Source of the DNA: Cryobacterium sp. PH31-AA6
Lineage (GTDB): Bacteria > Actinomycetota > Actinomycetes > Actinomycetales > Microbacteriaceae
Assembly: GCF_030063195.1 (NCBI RefSeq)
Contig: NZ_JASISS010000007.1
Location: forward strand, 94,289-147,960
Length of the DNA: 53,672 nt
Direction of reading: 5' to 3'
The notes under the pieces are model-generated. The model searched no databases. It had not been told where the DNA came from and was given only the letters and a program-made list of their open reading frames with translations. The position numbers were made by a program, and so were the translations under genes. Each line of letters starts with the position of its first letter. Position 1 is the first letter of the stretch. Positions 29,616 through 37,851 of the stretch are shown one piece after another.

Positions 29616-30278
29616 GTGAGTGAATCCATCAAAGTAGACATCTGGTCCGACGTTCAGTGCCCCTGGTGCTACATCGGGAAACGCAAATTCGAGGCCGGGG
29701 CGGCCCTCTTCGACGGCGAAGTGGAGGTCGAGTACCACAGCTTCGAGCTGGCGCCCGATACCCCCGTCGACTTCGACGGCAGCCCGGTCGACTACCTGAG
29801 CCAGCGGAAGGGCCTGCCCGTCAATCAGGTCGAGGAGATGCTCGAACGCGTCACCGGGATCGCAGAGAGCGTTGGCCTGCACTACGACTACGATTCCGTG
29901 CACCAGACCAACACCGTCATCTCGCACGAGCTGCTCCACTACGCGAAGGCGCACGGCCGCCAGCTCGATATGAAGGAACGACTCCTCAAGGCCTACTTCG
30001 TCGACGGCCTGCACGTGGGCCGGATTGACGATCTTGCCGACCTGGCCGCGGAAATCGGTCTCGACCGTGCCGACGTCGTGCGGTCGCTGACCGCCCACGA
30101 GTTCCTTGCCGACGTCAAGGCAGACGTGGCACAGGCAAACGAGTACGGAATCCAGGGCGTTCCCTTCTTCGTCATCGACGGGAAGTACGGAATCTCCGGA
30201 GCCCAGGACCCTGATACCTTTGCGCAGGCTCTCCGCCAGGCAGCCACCGAGAAGTCCACCGCAGCACCCGCCAGATAA
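29616..30278 (+). CDS. DsbA family oxidoreductase (FrnE-like)
   Basis: 220 residues of the DsbA/FrnE thioredoxin-fold family. The active site CPWC is at residues 15-18 in VQCPWCYIGKRKFE, a helical insertion domain follows, and the cis-Pro loop reads QGVPFFVIDGKYGISGAQ. There is no signal peptide, so it is cytoplasmic, like FrnE, which has been tied to oxidative-stress tolerance. GTG 29616 is the only sensible start, although no strong ribosome binding site precedes it. It lies downstream of the heliorhodopsin gene and 17 bp before a small Cys-rich gene, which may be co-transcribed. Confidence 0.92.
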   Translation: MSESIKVDIWSDVQCPWCYIGKRKFEAGAALFDGEVEVEYHSFELAPDTPVDFDGSPVDYLSQRKGLPVNQVEEMLERVTGIAESVGLHYDYDSVHQTNTVISHELLHYAKAHGRQLDMKERLLKAYFVDGLHVGRIDDLADLAAEIGLDRADVVRSLTAHEFLADVKADVAQANEYGIQGVPFFVIDGKYGISGAQDPDTFAQALRQAATEKSTAAPAR

Positions 30279-30295
30279 TCCCAGGAGTAGAACAG

Positions 30296-30427
30296 ATGAC
30301 TGAACAGTCCATCGCGACCACGGCGACCACGCCAGTTGTCACGCCAGATGCAACGAGCGTCCCGACCATCGAACTCCTCGGCGAGGCCGGCGGCGGATGC
30401 TGCGGAGGCGGCTCCTGCGGCATCTGA
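30296..30427 (+). CDS. 43-residue protein with Cys/Gly-rich C-terminus
   Basis: ATG 30296 is preceded by AGGAG at an 8-nt gap and opens a 43-residue frame. The first 25 residues are Thr/Val/Ala-rich and probably flexible. After TIELLGEAGGG the tail reads CCGGGSCGI, with three Cys residues in a Gly-rich setting. It starts 17 bp after the FrnE-like gene on the same strand. Function is unknown; a small metal- or cluster-binding protein, a thiol substrate of the neighbouring oxidoreductase, or a peptide precursor are all possible. I do not recognise a named family. Confidence 0.68.
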   Translation: MTEQSIATTATTPVVTPDATSVPTIELLGEAGGGCCGGGSCGI

Positions 30428-30501
30428 CGATTCCCTGCGCCGGCACCACGCGGCACCGCGCGGCACCGCTCGGCCTGCGCGTCGGACGGTGCCGTCCGCC
30501 A

Positions 30502-30510
30502 TGGGAGAAT
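30502..30510 (+). promoter_or_regulatory. Candidate extended -10 (TGGGAGAAT) of dusB
   Basis: Third copy of TGGGAGAAT, 8 nt before ATG 30519. The GGGAG part could alternatively serve as a poorly spaced ribosome binding site. Confidence 0.4.
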
Positions 30511-30518
30511 TGATCGAC

Positions 30519-31706
30519 ATGACTTCTGAAATTGCGACCAACCGGGCCGCGCCGCTCTCGATCGGCCCCCTCACGTTGGATGTCCCCGTCGTGCTCGCGC
30601 CGATGGCCGGCATCACCAACACCGCGTTCCGCAGGCTCTGCCGTGAATTCGGCGCCGGGCTCTACGTCAGCGAGATGATCACGTCCCGCGCGCTGGTCGA
30701 GCGCACACCGGAATCGATGCGTCTGATCAACCATCACGAGAGCGAATCCACTCGCTCCATCCAGCTCTACGGGGTCGACCCCAAGACGGTGTCCGACGCG
30801 GTCACCATGCTGGTCGCCGAAGACCGAGCGGACCACATCGACCTCAATTTCGGTTGCCCGGTGCCGAAGGTCACCCGCAAGGGAGGCGGAGCGGCCCTGC
30901 CCTGGAAGCTCGGCCTGTTCCGTCAGATCGTCGAAGCCGCGGTGACCGCTGCCGGCGCCGTGCCGGTTACGGTCAAGATGCGCAAGGGCATCGACTCCGA
31001 CCACCTCACCTACCTCGAGGCAGGCAAGGCCGCCGAGGGGGCAGGTGTCGCAGCGATCGCGCTCCACGCCCGCACGGCGTCCGAGTACTACTCCGGCGAG
31101 GCCGACTGGTCGGCGATCACGACCCTGAAGAACACCATCACGAGCGTCCCCGTGCTCGGAAACGGCGACATCTGGTCCGCCGATGACGCCCTGCGCATGG
31201 TCGCGGAGACCGGATGCGACGGAGTCGTCGTCGGGCGAGGCTGCCTCGGCCGCCCGTGGCTGTTCGGCGACCTCGCGGCCGCCTTCCGCGGCCAGCAGGC
31301 AGGAACAGAAACCGAAACCCAGACCGCGCTGATCCAGCCGAATCTCGGCCGCGTTGCGGAGACCTTCCGACGGCACGCGGAGTTGCTCACCGAGTTCTTC
31401 GACAGTGAAGAACGAGCCTGTCGGGACATTCGCAAGCATGTCGCCTGGTATTTCAAGGGCTACCCGGTCGGCGGCGACCTGCGGGCGAGTCTCGCCTCGG
31501 TCGTGTCGCTGGCACAGCTTGACGACCTGCTCGGCACGCTGGACTGGCAGCAGGAGTACCCCGGCGCCGGCGCCGAGGGACCGCGCGGCCGCGCCGGGAG
31601 TCCGAAGAAGACGTCACTGCCCGAACGCTGGCTCGACTCCCGAGAGATCATCGGCGCGGAACGGGCAAATCTGACCGAGGGCGAAGGGGACACCAGCGGT
31701 GGCTAA
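30519..31706 (+). CDS. dusB: tRNA-dihydrouridine synthase (DusB type)
   Basis: 395 residues. The FMN-binding barrel opens with VVLAPMAGITNTAFRRLCREFGAGLYVSEM. The catalytic Cys is in NFGCPVPKVTRKGGGAAL, and VKMRKGIDSDH and NGDI-x-VVVGRGCLGRPW bind the cofactor. It reduces uridines in the tRNA D-loop. I chose ATG 30519 because the codons before it lack a ribosome binding site; ATG 30501 would add 6 residues. The last 8 bases overlap dgt. The C-terminal extension after residue 345 is Gly/Arg-rich. Confidence 0.92.
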   Translation: MTSEIATNRAAPLSIGPLTLDVPVVLAPMAGITNTAFRRLCREFGAGLYVSEMITSRALVERTPESMRLINHHESESTRSIQLYGVDPKTVSDAVTMLVAEDRADHIDLNFGCPVPKVTRKGGGAALPWKLGLFRQIVEAAVTAAGAVPVTVKMRKGIDSDHLTYLEAGKAAEGAGVAAIALHARTASEYYSGEADWSAITTLKNTITSVPVLGNGDIWSADDALRMVAETGCDGVVVGRGCLGRPWLFGDLAAAFRGQQAGTETETQTALIQPNLGRVAETFRRHAELLTEFFDSEERACRDIRKHVAWYFKGYPVGGDLRASLASVVSLAQLDDLLGTLDWQQEYPGAGAEGPRGRAGSPKKTSLPERWLDSREIIGAERANLTEGEGDTSGG

Positions 31707-32946
31707 CGAGACCGGGTACGGCAGCAATGACGAGGAACGCTGGCTTCCGGAGGTGCACGGTTCGCGCCGCAGTGACTTCGCGCGCGACCGCGCCCGCCTC
31801 CTGCACTCCAGCGCCCTGCGCCGCCTCGCGGCGAAGACCCAGGTGCTCAGCCCGACCGCGGGCCTGGACTTCGCCCGCAACCGGCTCACCCACTCGCTCG
31901 AGGTCGCCCAGATCGGGCGCGAGCTCGCGCTCCGGCTCGGCCTCGACCCCGACATCGTTGACACCGCCTGCCTCGCACACGACATCGGACATCCGCCGTT
32001 CGGCCACAACGGGGAGAAGGCGCTCAACGCGTGGTCCCTGGACATCGGCGGCTTCGAAGGAAACGCGCAGACGCTGCGCCTGCTCACCCGGCTCGAGCCG
32101 AAGGTCTTCGGCGACGATGGCCGCAGCTACGGCCTGAACCTGACCCGGGCCAGCCTCGACGCCAGTTGCAAATATCCGTGGCCGGAAGACTCCTCGGTCG
32201 CCGACCCCAGCGGGCGCGCCAAGTTCGGTTTCTACCAGGACGACATCGCCGCCTTCGAGTGGATGCGCGCCGGCGCACCGGAACGTCGACTCTGCATCGA
32301 AGCCCAGGTGATGGACCTCTCCGACGACATCGCCTACTCGGTGCACGACTTCGAAGACGCCGTGGTCAACGGCTACCTGGACATCGGCGAACTCGGCGAA
32401 CGGGCCAGCACCGAGCTCGTCTCCTCGATGCATTCCTGGATCGGCGGGGCCGTCTCCCACGCCGAACTGGCGCTGGCCTACGACCGGCTCGGCGCCCTCG
32501 ACTACTGGCTGCACGGCTGGACCGCCGGTCGCCGTGACCAGGGCAGGCTGAAGAACCTCACCAGCCAGCTGATCGGCCGATTCTCCGGCGCAGCGGTACG
32601 CGCCACCCGCCAGGCGCACTCGGAGGAGCAGCTCATCCGGTTCGGGGCACACGTGGTCGTGCCGCAGGAGGTGCAGGCCGAGATCGCCGTGCTCAAGGGA
32701 ATCGTGGCCGCCTTCGTCATGTCCAGGAACACCCGCCAGCCGATCTACCAGCAGCAGCGGCAGGTACTCACGCTGCTCGCCGAGCGCCTGAACGCCACCG
32801 GCGACGAGCACCTCGATGCCGGCTTCCGCGAAGACTGGCACGCCGCCGCGGATGACGCGGCACGCAAGCGAGTGGTCGTCGACCAGGTTGCCAGCCTCAC
32901 CGACCAGTCCGCTCTGGCCTGGTACGAACGTCTCGTGCAGAACTGA
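31699..32946 (+). CDS. dgt: Deoxyguanosinetriphosphate triphosphohydrolase-like protein
   Basis: 415 residues of the HD-domain dNTPase family (Dgt/SAMHD1-like). Metal ligands appear in NRLTHSLEVAQIGRELA and ACLAHDIGHPPFGHNGE, followed by LDFARN-type and DLSDDIAYSVHDFEDA segments. It would hydrolyse dNTPs to nucleoside and tripolyphosphate, lowering pool size. GTG 31699 overlaps the end of dusB by 8 nt. dusB-dgt-dnaG is a conserved actinobacterial order. Substrate preference cannot be read from sequence. Confidence 0.93.
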   Translation: MANETGYGSNDEERWLPEVHGSRRSDFARDRARLLHSSALRRLAAKTQVLSPTAGLDFARNRLTHSLEVAQIGRELALRLGLDPDIVDTACLAHDIGHPPFGHNGEKALNAWSLDIGGFEGNAQTLRLLTRLEPKVFGDDGRSYGLNLTRASLDASCKYPWPEDSSVADPSGRAKFGFYQDDIAAFEWMRAGAPERRLCIEAQVMDLSDDIAYSVHDFEDAVVNGYLDIGELGERASTELVSSMHSWIGGAVSHAELALAYDRLGALDYWLHGWTAGRRDQGRLKNLTSQLIGRFSGAAVRATRQAHSEEQLIRFGAHVVVPQEVQAEIAVLKGIVAAFVMSRNTRQPIYQQQRQVLTLLAERLNATGDEHLDAGFREDWHAAADDAARKRVVVDQVASLTDQSALAWYERLVQN

Positions 32947-32959
32947 CCATGGGCAGGAC

Positions 32960-32965
32960 TAGCAT
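32960..32965 (+). promoter_or_regulatory. Candidate -10 for a leaderless dnaG transcript
   Basis: TAGCAT ends exactly 6 nt before the dnaG ATG, and no Shine-Dalgarno is present. The geometry matches that at HIT, recO, def and the DMT transporter. Confidence 0.5.
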
Positions 32966-32971
32966 TCAGCT

Positions 32972-34855
32972 ATGGCTGGCCTGATTCGACAAAGTGACAT
33001 CGAAGAGGTCAAGGCCCGCACCAACATCGCGGATATCGTCGGGGACTATGTCACCCTGAAGTCTGCCGGCGTCGGTTCGATGAAAGGGCTGTGTCCCTTT
33101 CACGACGAGCGGAGCCCGAGCTTCCATGTGCGTCCCCAGGTCGGGTTCTACCACTGCTTCGGCTGCGGGGAGAGCGGCGACGTCTACTCCTTCCTGCAGA
33201 AGATGGACCACGTCAGCTTCAGCGAGGCCGTGGAACGCCTCGCCGGTCGGGTGGGGATGGAACTGCACTATGAGGGCGGCGGGGACGCACCGGACCACAC
33301 CAACCGCTCCCGCCTCTACGCGGCCAACCAGGCTGCCGCCGAGTTCTTCGTCGAACGCCTCGGCAGCGCGGGAGCACAGGTCGGACGAAACTTCCTCGGC
33401 GAACGCGGCTTCGATTCTCAGGCCGCCGCCCTGTTCGGCGTCGGATTCGCGCCCAAGAGCTGGGACGAACTGACCAACCACCTGCGCGGGAAGGGCTACT
33501 CGACCGAGGAACTGACCCTCGCCGGCCTGGTCTCCAGCCGCGAGGGATCGAGCGGCGTGTACGACCGATTCCGCGGGCGGCTCGTCTGGCCGATCCGGGA
33601 CATCACCGGCCAGACCATCGGCTTCGGTGCGCGCAAGCTGCTCGACGACGACAAGGGCCCCAAGTACCTCAACACCCCCGAAACCCCGATCTACCACAAG
33701 GCCCAGGTGCTCTACGGGCTGGACCTGGCCAAACGCGACATCTCCCGCAATCACCAGGTCGTCGTCGTGGAGGGCTACACCGACGTCATGGCCTGCCATC
33801 TCGCCGGGGTGACCACCGCCGTCGCCACCTGCGGTACCTCGTTCGGTGTCGACCATATCAAGGTGCTGCGCCGGGTCCTCGGTGACGACAGCGGGGTCGG
33901 CGAGGTCGTGTTCACCTTCGACCCGGATGCCGCCGGTCAGAAGGCCGCGATGCGCGCCTTCAGCGAGGAACAACGCTTCTCCGCCCAGACGTTCGTCGCC
34001 GTGGCCCCCGAGGGGCTCGACCCCTGCGACCTGCGCCTCCACCGCGGGGACGATGCGGTGCGCCGCCTCGTGGATTCGAAGAAGCCGATGTTCGAGTTCA
34101 TGATCCGTCAGTTGCTCGGCCAGTTCAATCTCGAGACCGTCGAGGGTCGGGTCGGAGCGTTGCGCCAGGCCGCTCCGCTGGTGAGCGATATCCGCGACCC
34201 TGCCCTGCGCCCCGGGTACACCCACGAGCTGGCGCGCATGCTCGGGATGGAACTCGGCGAGGTCGCCAAGGCAGTCTCAACGGCACTGTCGCGCACTCGG
34301 TCGGCCGGCGGCGCGAATTCCGCGGCGCAGGGCCAGGACGGCGGGCGCCACGACGGCACGGACGAGACACCGCGCGAACAACCGTTCTCGATGACCAACC
34401 TGTCGACCGACCCGGTCACCCGGCTGGAGCGGGACGGGCTGATGGCGATGCTCCAGCGCCCGGTCCTGGTCGGCGCGGACCTGATCCAGCGTGCCGTGCT
34501 GACCACCTTCGCGCAGCCCTCCCTGGCCGTCGTGCGCGACGCCGTCGCGGCCAACCTCGAGCATCACGGCGCCGCCGACTGGCTGGACCGGATCGTCGCC
34601 GATGTGCCGCCGCCACTCGAGAACCTGGTCAAGGAACTCGCCATGGCGCCGCTGCCCGAGCGCAGTGAGCGGGAAATCAGCCGTTACGTGCGCGACATCA
34701 CGGTCGCCCTCGTCGACAAGGACCTGCTCCGGCAGAAGGCGGAGCTGCTCGGGCGGCTACAACGGGCGGATGCCGCCGATCGAGACGTCTACGTTGCCCT
34801 TCAACGTGAACTGGTGCGGGTCGAAGCCGAACGGCGCAACCTCCGCGAGGACTAG
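32972..34855 (+). CDS. dnaG: DNA primase
   Basis: 627 residues. The N-terminal zinc-binding domain has CPFHDERSPSF and YHCFGCGESG. The TOPRIM catalytic core has VVVEGYTDVMACH and FTFDPDAAGQKAA. A C-terminal helicase-binding domain follows a polar linker (about 440-480, Asp/Gly/Gln-rich). It makes RNA primers for Okazaki fragments. ATG 32972 is the natural family start and seems leaderless. Length is normal. The next gene is 168 bp away, with no obvious terminator. Confidence 0.97.
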   Translation: MAGLIRQSDIEEVKARTNIADIVGDYVTLKSAGVGSMKGLCPFHDERSPSFHVRPQVGFYHCFGCGESGDVYSFLQKMDHVSFSEAVERLAGRVGMELHYEGGGDAPDHTNRSRLYAANQAAAEFFVERLGSAGAQVGRNFLGERGFDSQAAALFGVGFAPKSWDELTNHLRGKGYSTEELTLAGLVSSREGSSGVYDRFRGRLVWPIRDITGQTIGFGARKLLDDDKGPKYLNTPETPIYHKAQVLYGLDLAKRDISRNHQVVVVEGYTDVMACHLAGVTTAVATCGTSFGVDHIKVLRRVLGDDSGVGEVVFTFDPDAAGQKAAMRAFSEEQRFSAQTFVAVAPEGLDPCDLRLHRGDDAVRRLVDSKKPMFEFMIRQLLGQFNLETVEGRVGALRQAAPLVSDIRDPALRPGYTHELARMLGMELGEVAKAVSTALSRTRSAGGANSAAQGQDGGRHDGTDETPREQPFSMTNLSTDPVTRLERDGLMAMLQRPVLVGADLIQRAVLTTFAQPSLAVVRDAVAANLEHHGAADWLDRIVADVPPPLENLVKELAMAPLPERSEREISRYVRDITVALVDKDLLRQKAELLGRLQRADAADRDVYVALQRELVRVEAERRNLRED

Positions 34856-34914
34856 TCCCGTCGGTCCGTTTCGCCTCCGGCGCAACGTTGCAGCTCGATA
34901 AAGATGCTCCTTCC

Positions 34915-34944
34915 TTGACGGACGAATCGCGCATTCTGTGCTAT
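34915..34944 (+). promoter_or_regulatory. Candidate promoter of the peptide ABC importer operon
   Basis: TTGACG (34915-34920) is a good -35. After 18 nt comes TGCTAT (34939-34944), a weak -10. This is the best promoter-like pair in the 168-bp gap upstream of the lipoprotein gene; the remaining gap shows nothing else recognisable. Confidence 0.4.
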
Positions 34945-35023
34945 TTCTTTCCTTACAGCTATGCCGGGTGCCGCGCTTATCGGTGCCCGTGCCTGGATTT
35001 TTCAGAGGAAGAGGCTCACGGAT

Positions 35024-36667
35024 ATGGCATTCTCATCCACTCCCCGCGCTCGAGGGCTGAGCGCAGCGGCGGTACTCGCCGTCGCCGCGCTGGCCCTGAC
35101 GGGCTGCTCCGCCGGTGGAACCACCGACGGAACCGCAGGCGGAACCACCGGCGGCGCGATCACGATCGGCACGACCGACAAGGTCACCACTCTCGACCCG
35201 GCCGGTTCGTACGACAACGGCTCGTTCGCCGTGGCGAACCAGGTCTTTCCGTTCCTGATGAACACGCCGTACGGCAGCCCGGATGTGGAGCCGGACATTG
35301 CGACCAAGGCCGAGTTCACCGCCCCGAACGAATACACGGTCACCCTGAAGAAGGGGCTCAAATTCGCCAACGGCAACGACCTGACCAGCTCCGACGTCAA
35401 GTTCAGCTTCGATCGCCAGCTCAAGATCGCCGCAGACAACGGTCCGTCCTCGCTGCTGTACAACCTCGACAGCACGGAAGCGCCGGATGACACCACGGTC
35501 GTCTTCAAGCTCAAGGCCGCCGACGACCAGATCTTCCCGCAGATCCTGACCAGCCCAGCCGGTCCGATCGTCGACGAGGAATCCTTTTCGGCCACCGAGC
35601 TCACGCCTGACAACGACATCGTCAAGGCCAACGCCTTCGCCGGCCAGTATGTCCTGGCCAGCTACGACTTCAACAACCTGCTCTCCTACAAGGCGAACAA
35701 GGACTACCAGGGCCTCCTCGGACCGGCGAAGACCGACGTCGTCAACGTCAAGTACTACTCCGATGCGTCCAACCTGAAGCTCGATGTGCAGGAAGGTAAC
35801 ATTGACGTCGCGTTCCGCAGCCTCTCCGCTACCGACATCGATGACCTCCGCGGAAACAGCAAGGTCAAGGTCGTTGACGGACCCGGCGGCGAAATCCGCT
35901 ACATCGTCTTCAACTTCGACACCCAGCCGTACGGGGCGAAGACGCCGGAGGCCGACCCGGCCAAGGCTCTCGCCGTTCGCCAGGCCGTCGCCGACCTCGT
36001 CAACCGCGAGGAGCTCGCCAAGCAGGTCTACAAGGAGACCTACACCCCGCTGTACTCCTACGTTCCCGCCGGTCTGACCGGTGCCAACGAAGCCCTCAAG
36101 GGCCTCTACGGCGACGGAAACGGTGGCCCGGATGCGGCCAAGGCGCAGGCCACTCTCGAAGCGGCCGGAGTCACGACCCCGGTAGAGCTGAACCTGCAGT
36201 ACAACGCGGACCACTACGGCCCCGGCTCCGCCGACGAGTACGCACTCGTCAAGGACCAGCTGCAGTCATCCAAGCTGTTCACGGTCAAGCTGCAGTCGAC
36301 CGAGTGGGTTCAGTACGCCAAGGACCGCACGGCCGACGTGTACCCGGCATACCAGCTCGGCTGGTACCCCGACTACTCGGACGCTGACAACTACCTGACG
36401 CCGTTCTTCCTGGAAGGCAACTTCCTGAAGAACCACTACACGGATGCGGCCGTCGACGACCTGATCCTCAAGCAGGCCGTCACTGCGGATGTCGCCGAGC
36501 GCACCAAGCTGATCGGGGAGATCCAGGACAAGGTCGCGGCCCAGCTGTCGACCGTGCCTCTCCTCCAGGGCGCGCAGGTCGCTGTGACCGGCACGAACGT
36601 GACCGGCACGTCGGACACGCTCGACGCCTCGTTCAAGTTCCGCTACGCGGCACTGGCGAAAGGCTAG
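35024..36667 (+). CDS. Peptide/nickel-type ABC transporter substrate-binding lipoprotein
   Basis: 547 residues. A lipoprotein signal peptide ends in the lipobox LALTGC, with lipidated Cys28, followed by a Gly/Thr-rich linker. The rest is an SBP_bac_5 (DppA/OppA-type) domain: TLDPAGSYDNGSFAVANQVF, the KKGLKFANGNDLTSSDVKFSFDR motif, and the EGNIDVAFRSL and AVRQAVADLVNREELA regions. The protein is tethered outside the membrane and binds the imported solute, probably an oligopeptide. ATG 35024 has AGAGGAAGAGG upstream. First gene of the importer operon. Confidence 0.93.
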   Translation: MAFSSTPRARGLSAAAVLAVAALALTGCSAGGTTDGTAGGTTGGAITIGTTDKVTTLDPAGSYDNGSFAVANQVFPFLMNTPYGSPDVEPDIATKAEFTAPNEYTVTLKKGLKFANGNDLTSSDVKFSFDRQLKIAADNGPSSLLYNLDSTEAPDDTTVVFKLKAADDQIFPQILTSPAGPIVDEESFSATELTPDNDIVKANAFAGQYVLASYDFNNLLSYKANKDYQGLLGPAKTDVVNVKYYSDASNLKLDVQEGNIDVAFRSLSATDIDDLRGNSKVKVVDGPGGEIRYIVFNFDTQPYGAKTPEADPAKALAVRQAVADLVNREELAKQVYKETYTPLYSYVPAGLTGANEALKGLYGDGNGGPDAAKAQATLEAAGVTTPVELNLQYNADHYGPGSADEYALVKDQLQSSKLFTVKLQSTEWVQYAKDRTADVYPAYQLGWYPDYSDADNYLTPFFLEGNFLKNHYTDAAVDDLILKQAVTADVAERTKLIGEIQDKVAAQLSTVPLLQGAQVAVTGTNVTGTSDTLDASFKFRYAALAKG

Positions 36668-36702
36668 TCAATAAGAGGCTAGAGTTTCTCTAATTTGAAA
36701 TC

Positions 36703-36740
36703 CGGGGGCACCCAGCGCGCACGATTGCTGAGTGCCCCCG
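36703..36740 (+). terminator. Intercistronic hairpin between lipoprotein and permease genes
   Basis: CGGGGGCAC (36703-36711) pairs perfectly with GTGCCCCCG (36732-36740), and CAGC/GCTG can pair inside. A weak T stretch follows. Such hairpins after a binding-protein gene often act as partial terminators or RNA stabilisers, so the binding protein is made in excess over the permeases. Confidence 0.72.
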
Positions 36741-36764
36741 ACCCTTTCCAAGCGATAGGCAGGC

Positions 36765-37850
36765 ATGACCACTGTGGCAGCGCGCCCACCGGCCCAAAAG
36801 GCCCCTCGGCGCAAACGGACCTCTTCGGGTGGCGGGATCGGGCGGTACATCCTGATCCGGTTCGCCCTCATTTTTCCCACCATCTTCATCCTCGTCTCGA
36901 TGGTGTTCTGGCTGATGCGGGCCACCGGTGACCCCATCACGGCGGCCCTCGGTGGGCGCCTCGGGCCAGATCAGCTCGCGGAACGTATCCAGGCGGCCGG
37001 CTACGACCGGCCCATCCTCGTGCAGTACTTCGAGTACCTGGGGCAGATCTTCACCGGCAACTTCGGCACCACGATCAGCACCAACAAGCCGGTAACCGAT
37101 GTGCTCCTCACATCCGGAGTTGCCACGGCGGAGCTGGTCCTCTACTCGCTGGTCGTTGCGTTCATCATCGGTATCCCGCTCGGGCTCGTCGCCGCATACT
37201 GGCGTGACAAGACACCCGATGCGTTCCTGCGTATCTTCGCGATCCTCGCCTACGCCACGCCCGTTTTCTTCTCCGCGCTCCTGCTCAAGCTCGTTTTCTC
37301 CGTCTGGCTCAAGGTGCTCCCTGTCGCCGGGCGCGCGTCGACCGGTTCTGAGCTGCAGATGCAACTCCTTCCCGGCAAGACGGGCATCTACACCATCGAT
37401 GCCCTGCAGACCGGCAACCCCGCGATCCTCCTCGACGTGGTGTCGCACGCCGTGCTTCCCGCACTCGCCCTGGGACTGCTCACCGCCGGTGTCTTCCTCC
37501 GCCTCGTCCGCACGAACGTCATCGGCACCCTCGGCGCCGACTACGTCGATTCCGGGCGCTCCCGCGGAGTCAGCGAGTACCGGCTGGTGACCAAACACGC
37601 CTACCGACCGGCGCTCATCCCGATCATCACCGTGATCGGCCTCCAGATCGCGCTGCTGCTCAGCGGAGCGGTCCTCACCGAAACGGTCTTCGAGTGGAAG
37701 GGCCTGGGCTTCCAACTGGCCCAGTTCCTCACCGCCCGAGACTTCGTCGCCGTGCAGGGCATCGTCGCCCTGCTCGCCGTGATCGTGGCACTGTCCAACT
37801 TCGTCGTCGATATCATCGCCGCAGTCATCGACCCGAGAGTGAGGTACTGA
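36765..37850 (+). CDS. Peptide ABC transporter permease (DppB/OppB type)
   Basis: 361 residues. A basic N-terminal tail of 25 residues precedes the first helix (RYILIRFALIFPTIFILVSMVFWLM), and about five more follow. The binding-protein-dependent transport signature with the EAA loop lies around VDSGRSRGVSEYRLVTKHAYRPALIPI. It forms the membrane channel with the next gene. The stop is 1 bp from the next ATG. Confidence 0.94.
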   Translation: MTTVAARPPAQKAPRRKRTSSGGGIGRYILIRFALIFPTIFILVSMVFWLMRATGDPITAALGGRLGPDQLAERIQAAGYDRPILVQYFEYLGQIFTGNFGTTISTNKPVTDVLLTSGVATAELVLYSLVVAFIIGIPLGLVAAYWRDKTPDAFLRIFAILAYATPVFFSALLLKLVFSVWLKVLPVAGRASTGSELQMQLLPGKTGIYTIDALQTGNPAILLDVVSHAVLPALALGLLTAGVFLRLVRTNVIGTLGADYVDSGRSRGVSEYRLVTKHAYRPALIPIITVIGLQIALLLSGAVLTETVFEWKGLGFQLAQFLTARDFVAVQGIVALLAVIVALSNFVVDIIAAVIDPRVRY

Positions 37851-37851
37851 T

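Noticed and set aside
30336..30518. N-terminal extension of dusB
   Set aside because: It overlaps the small Cys-rich gene in another frame, lacks a ribosome binding site, and the Dus fold begins after ATG 30519.
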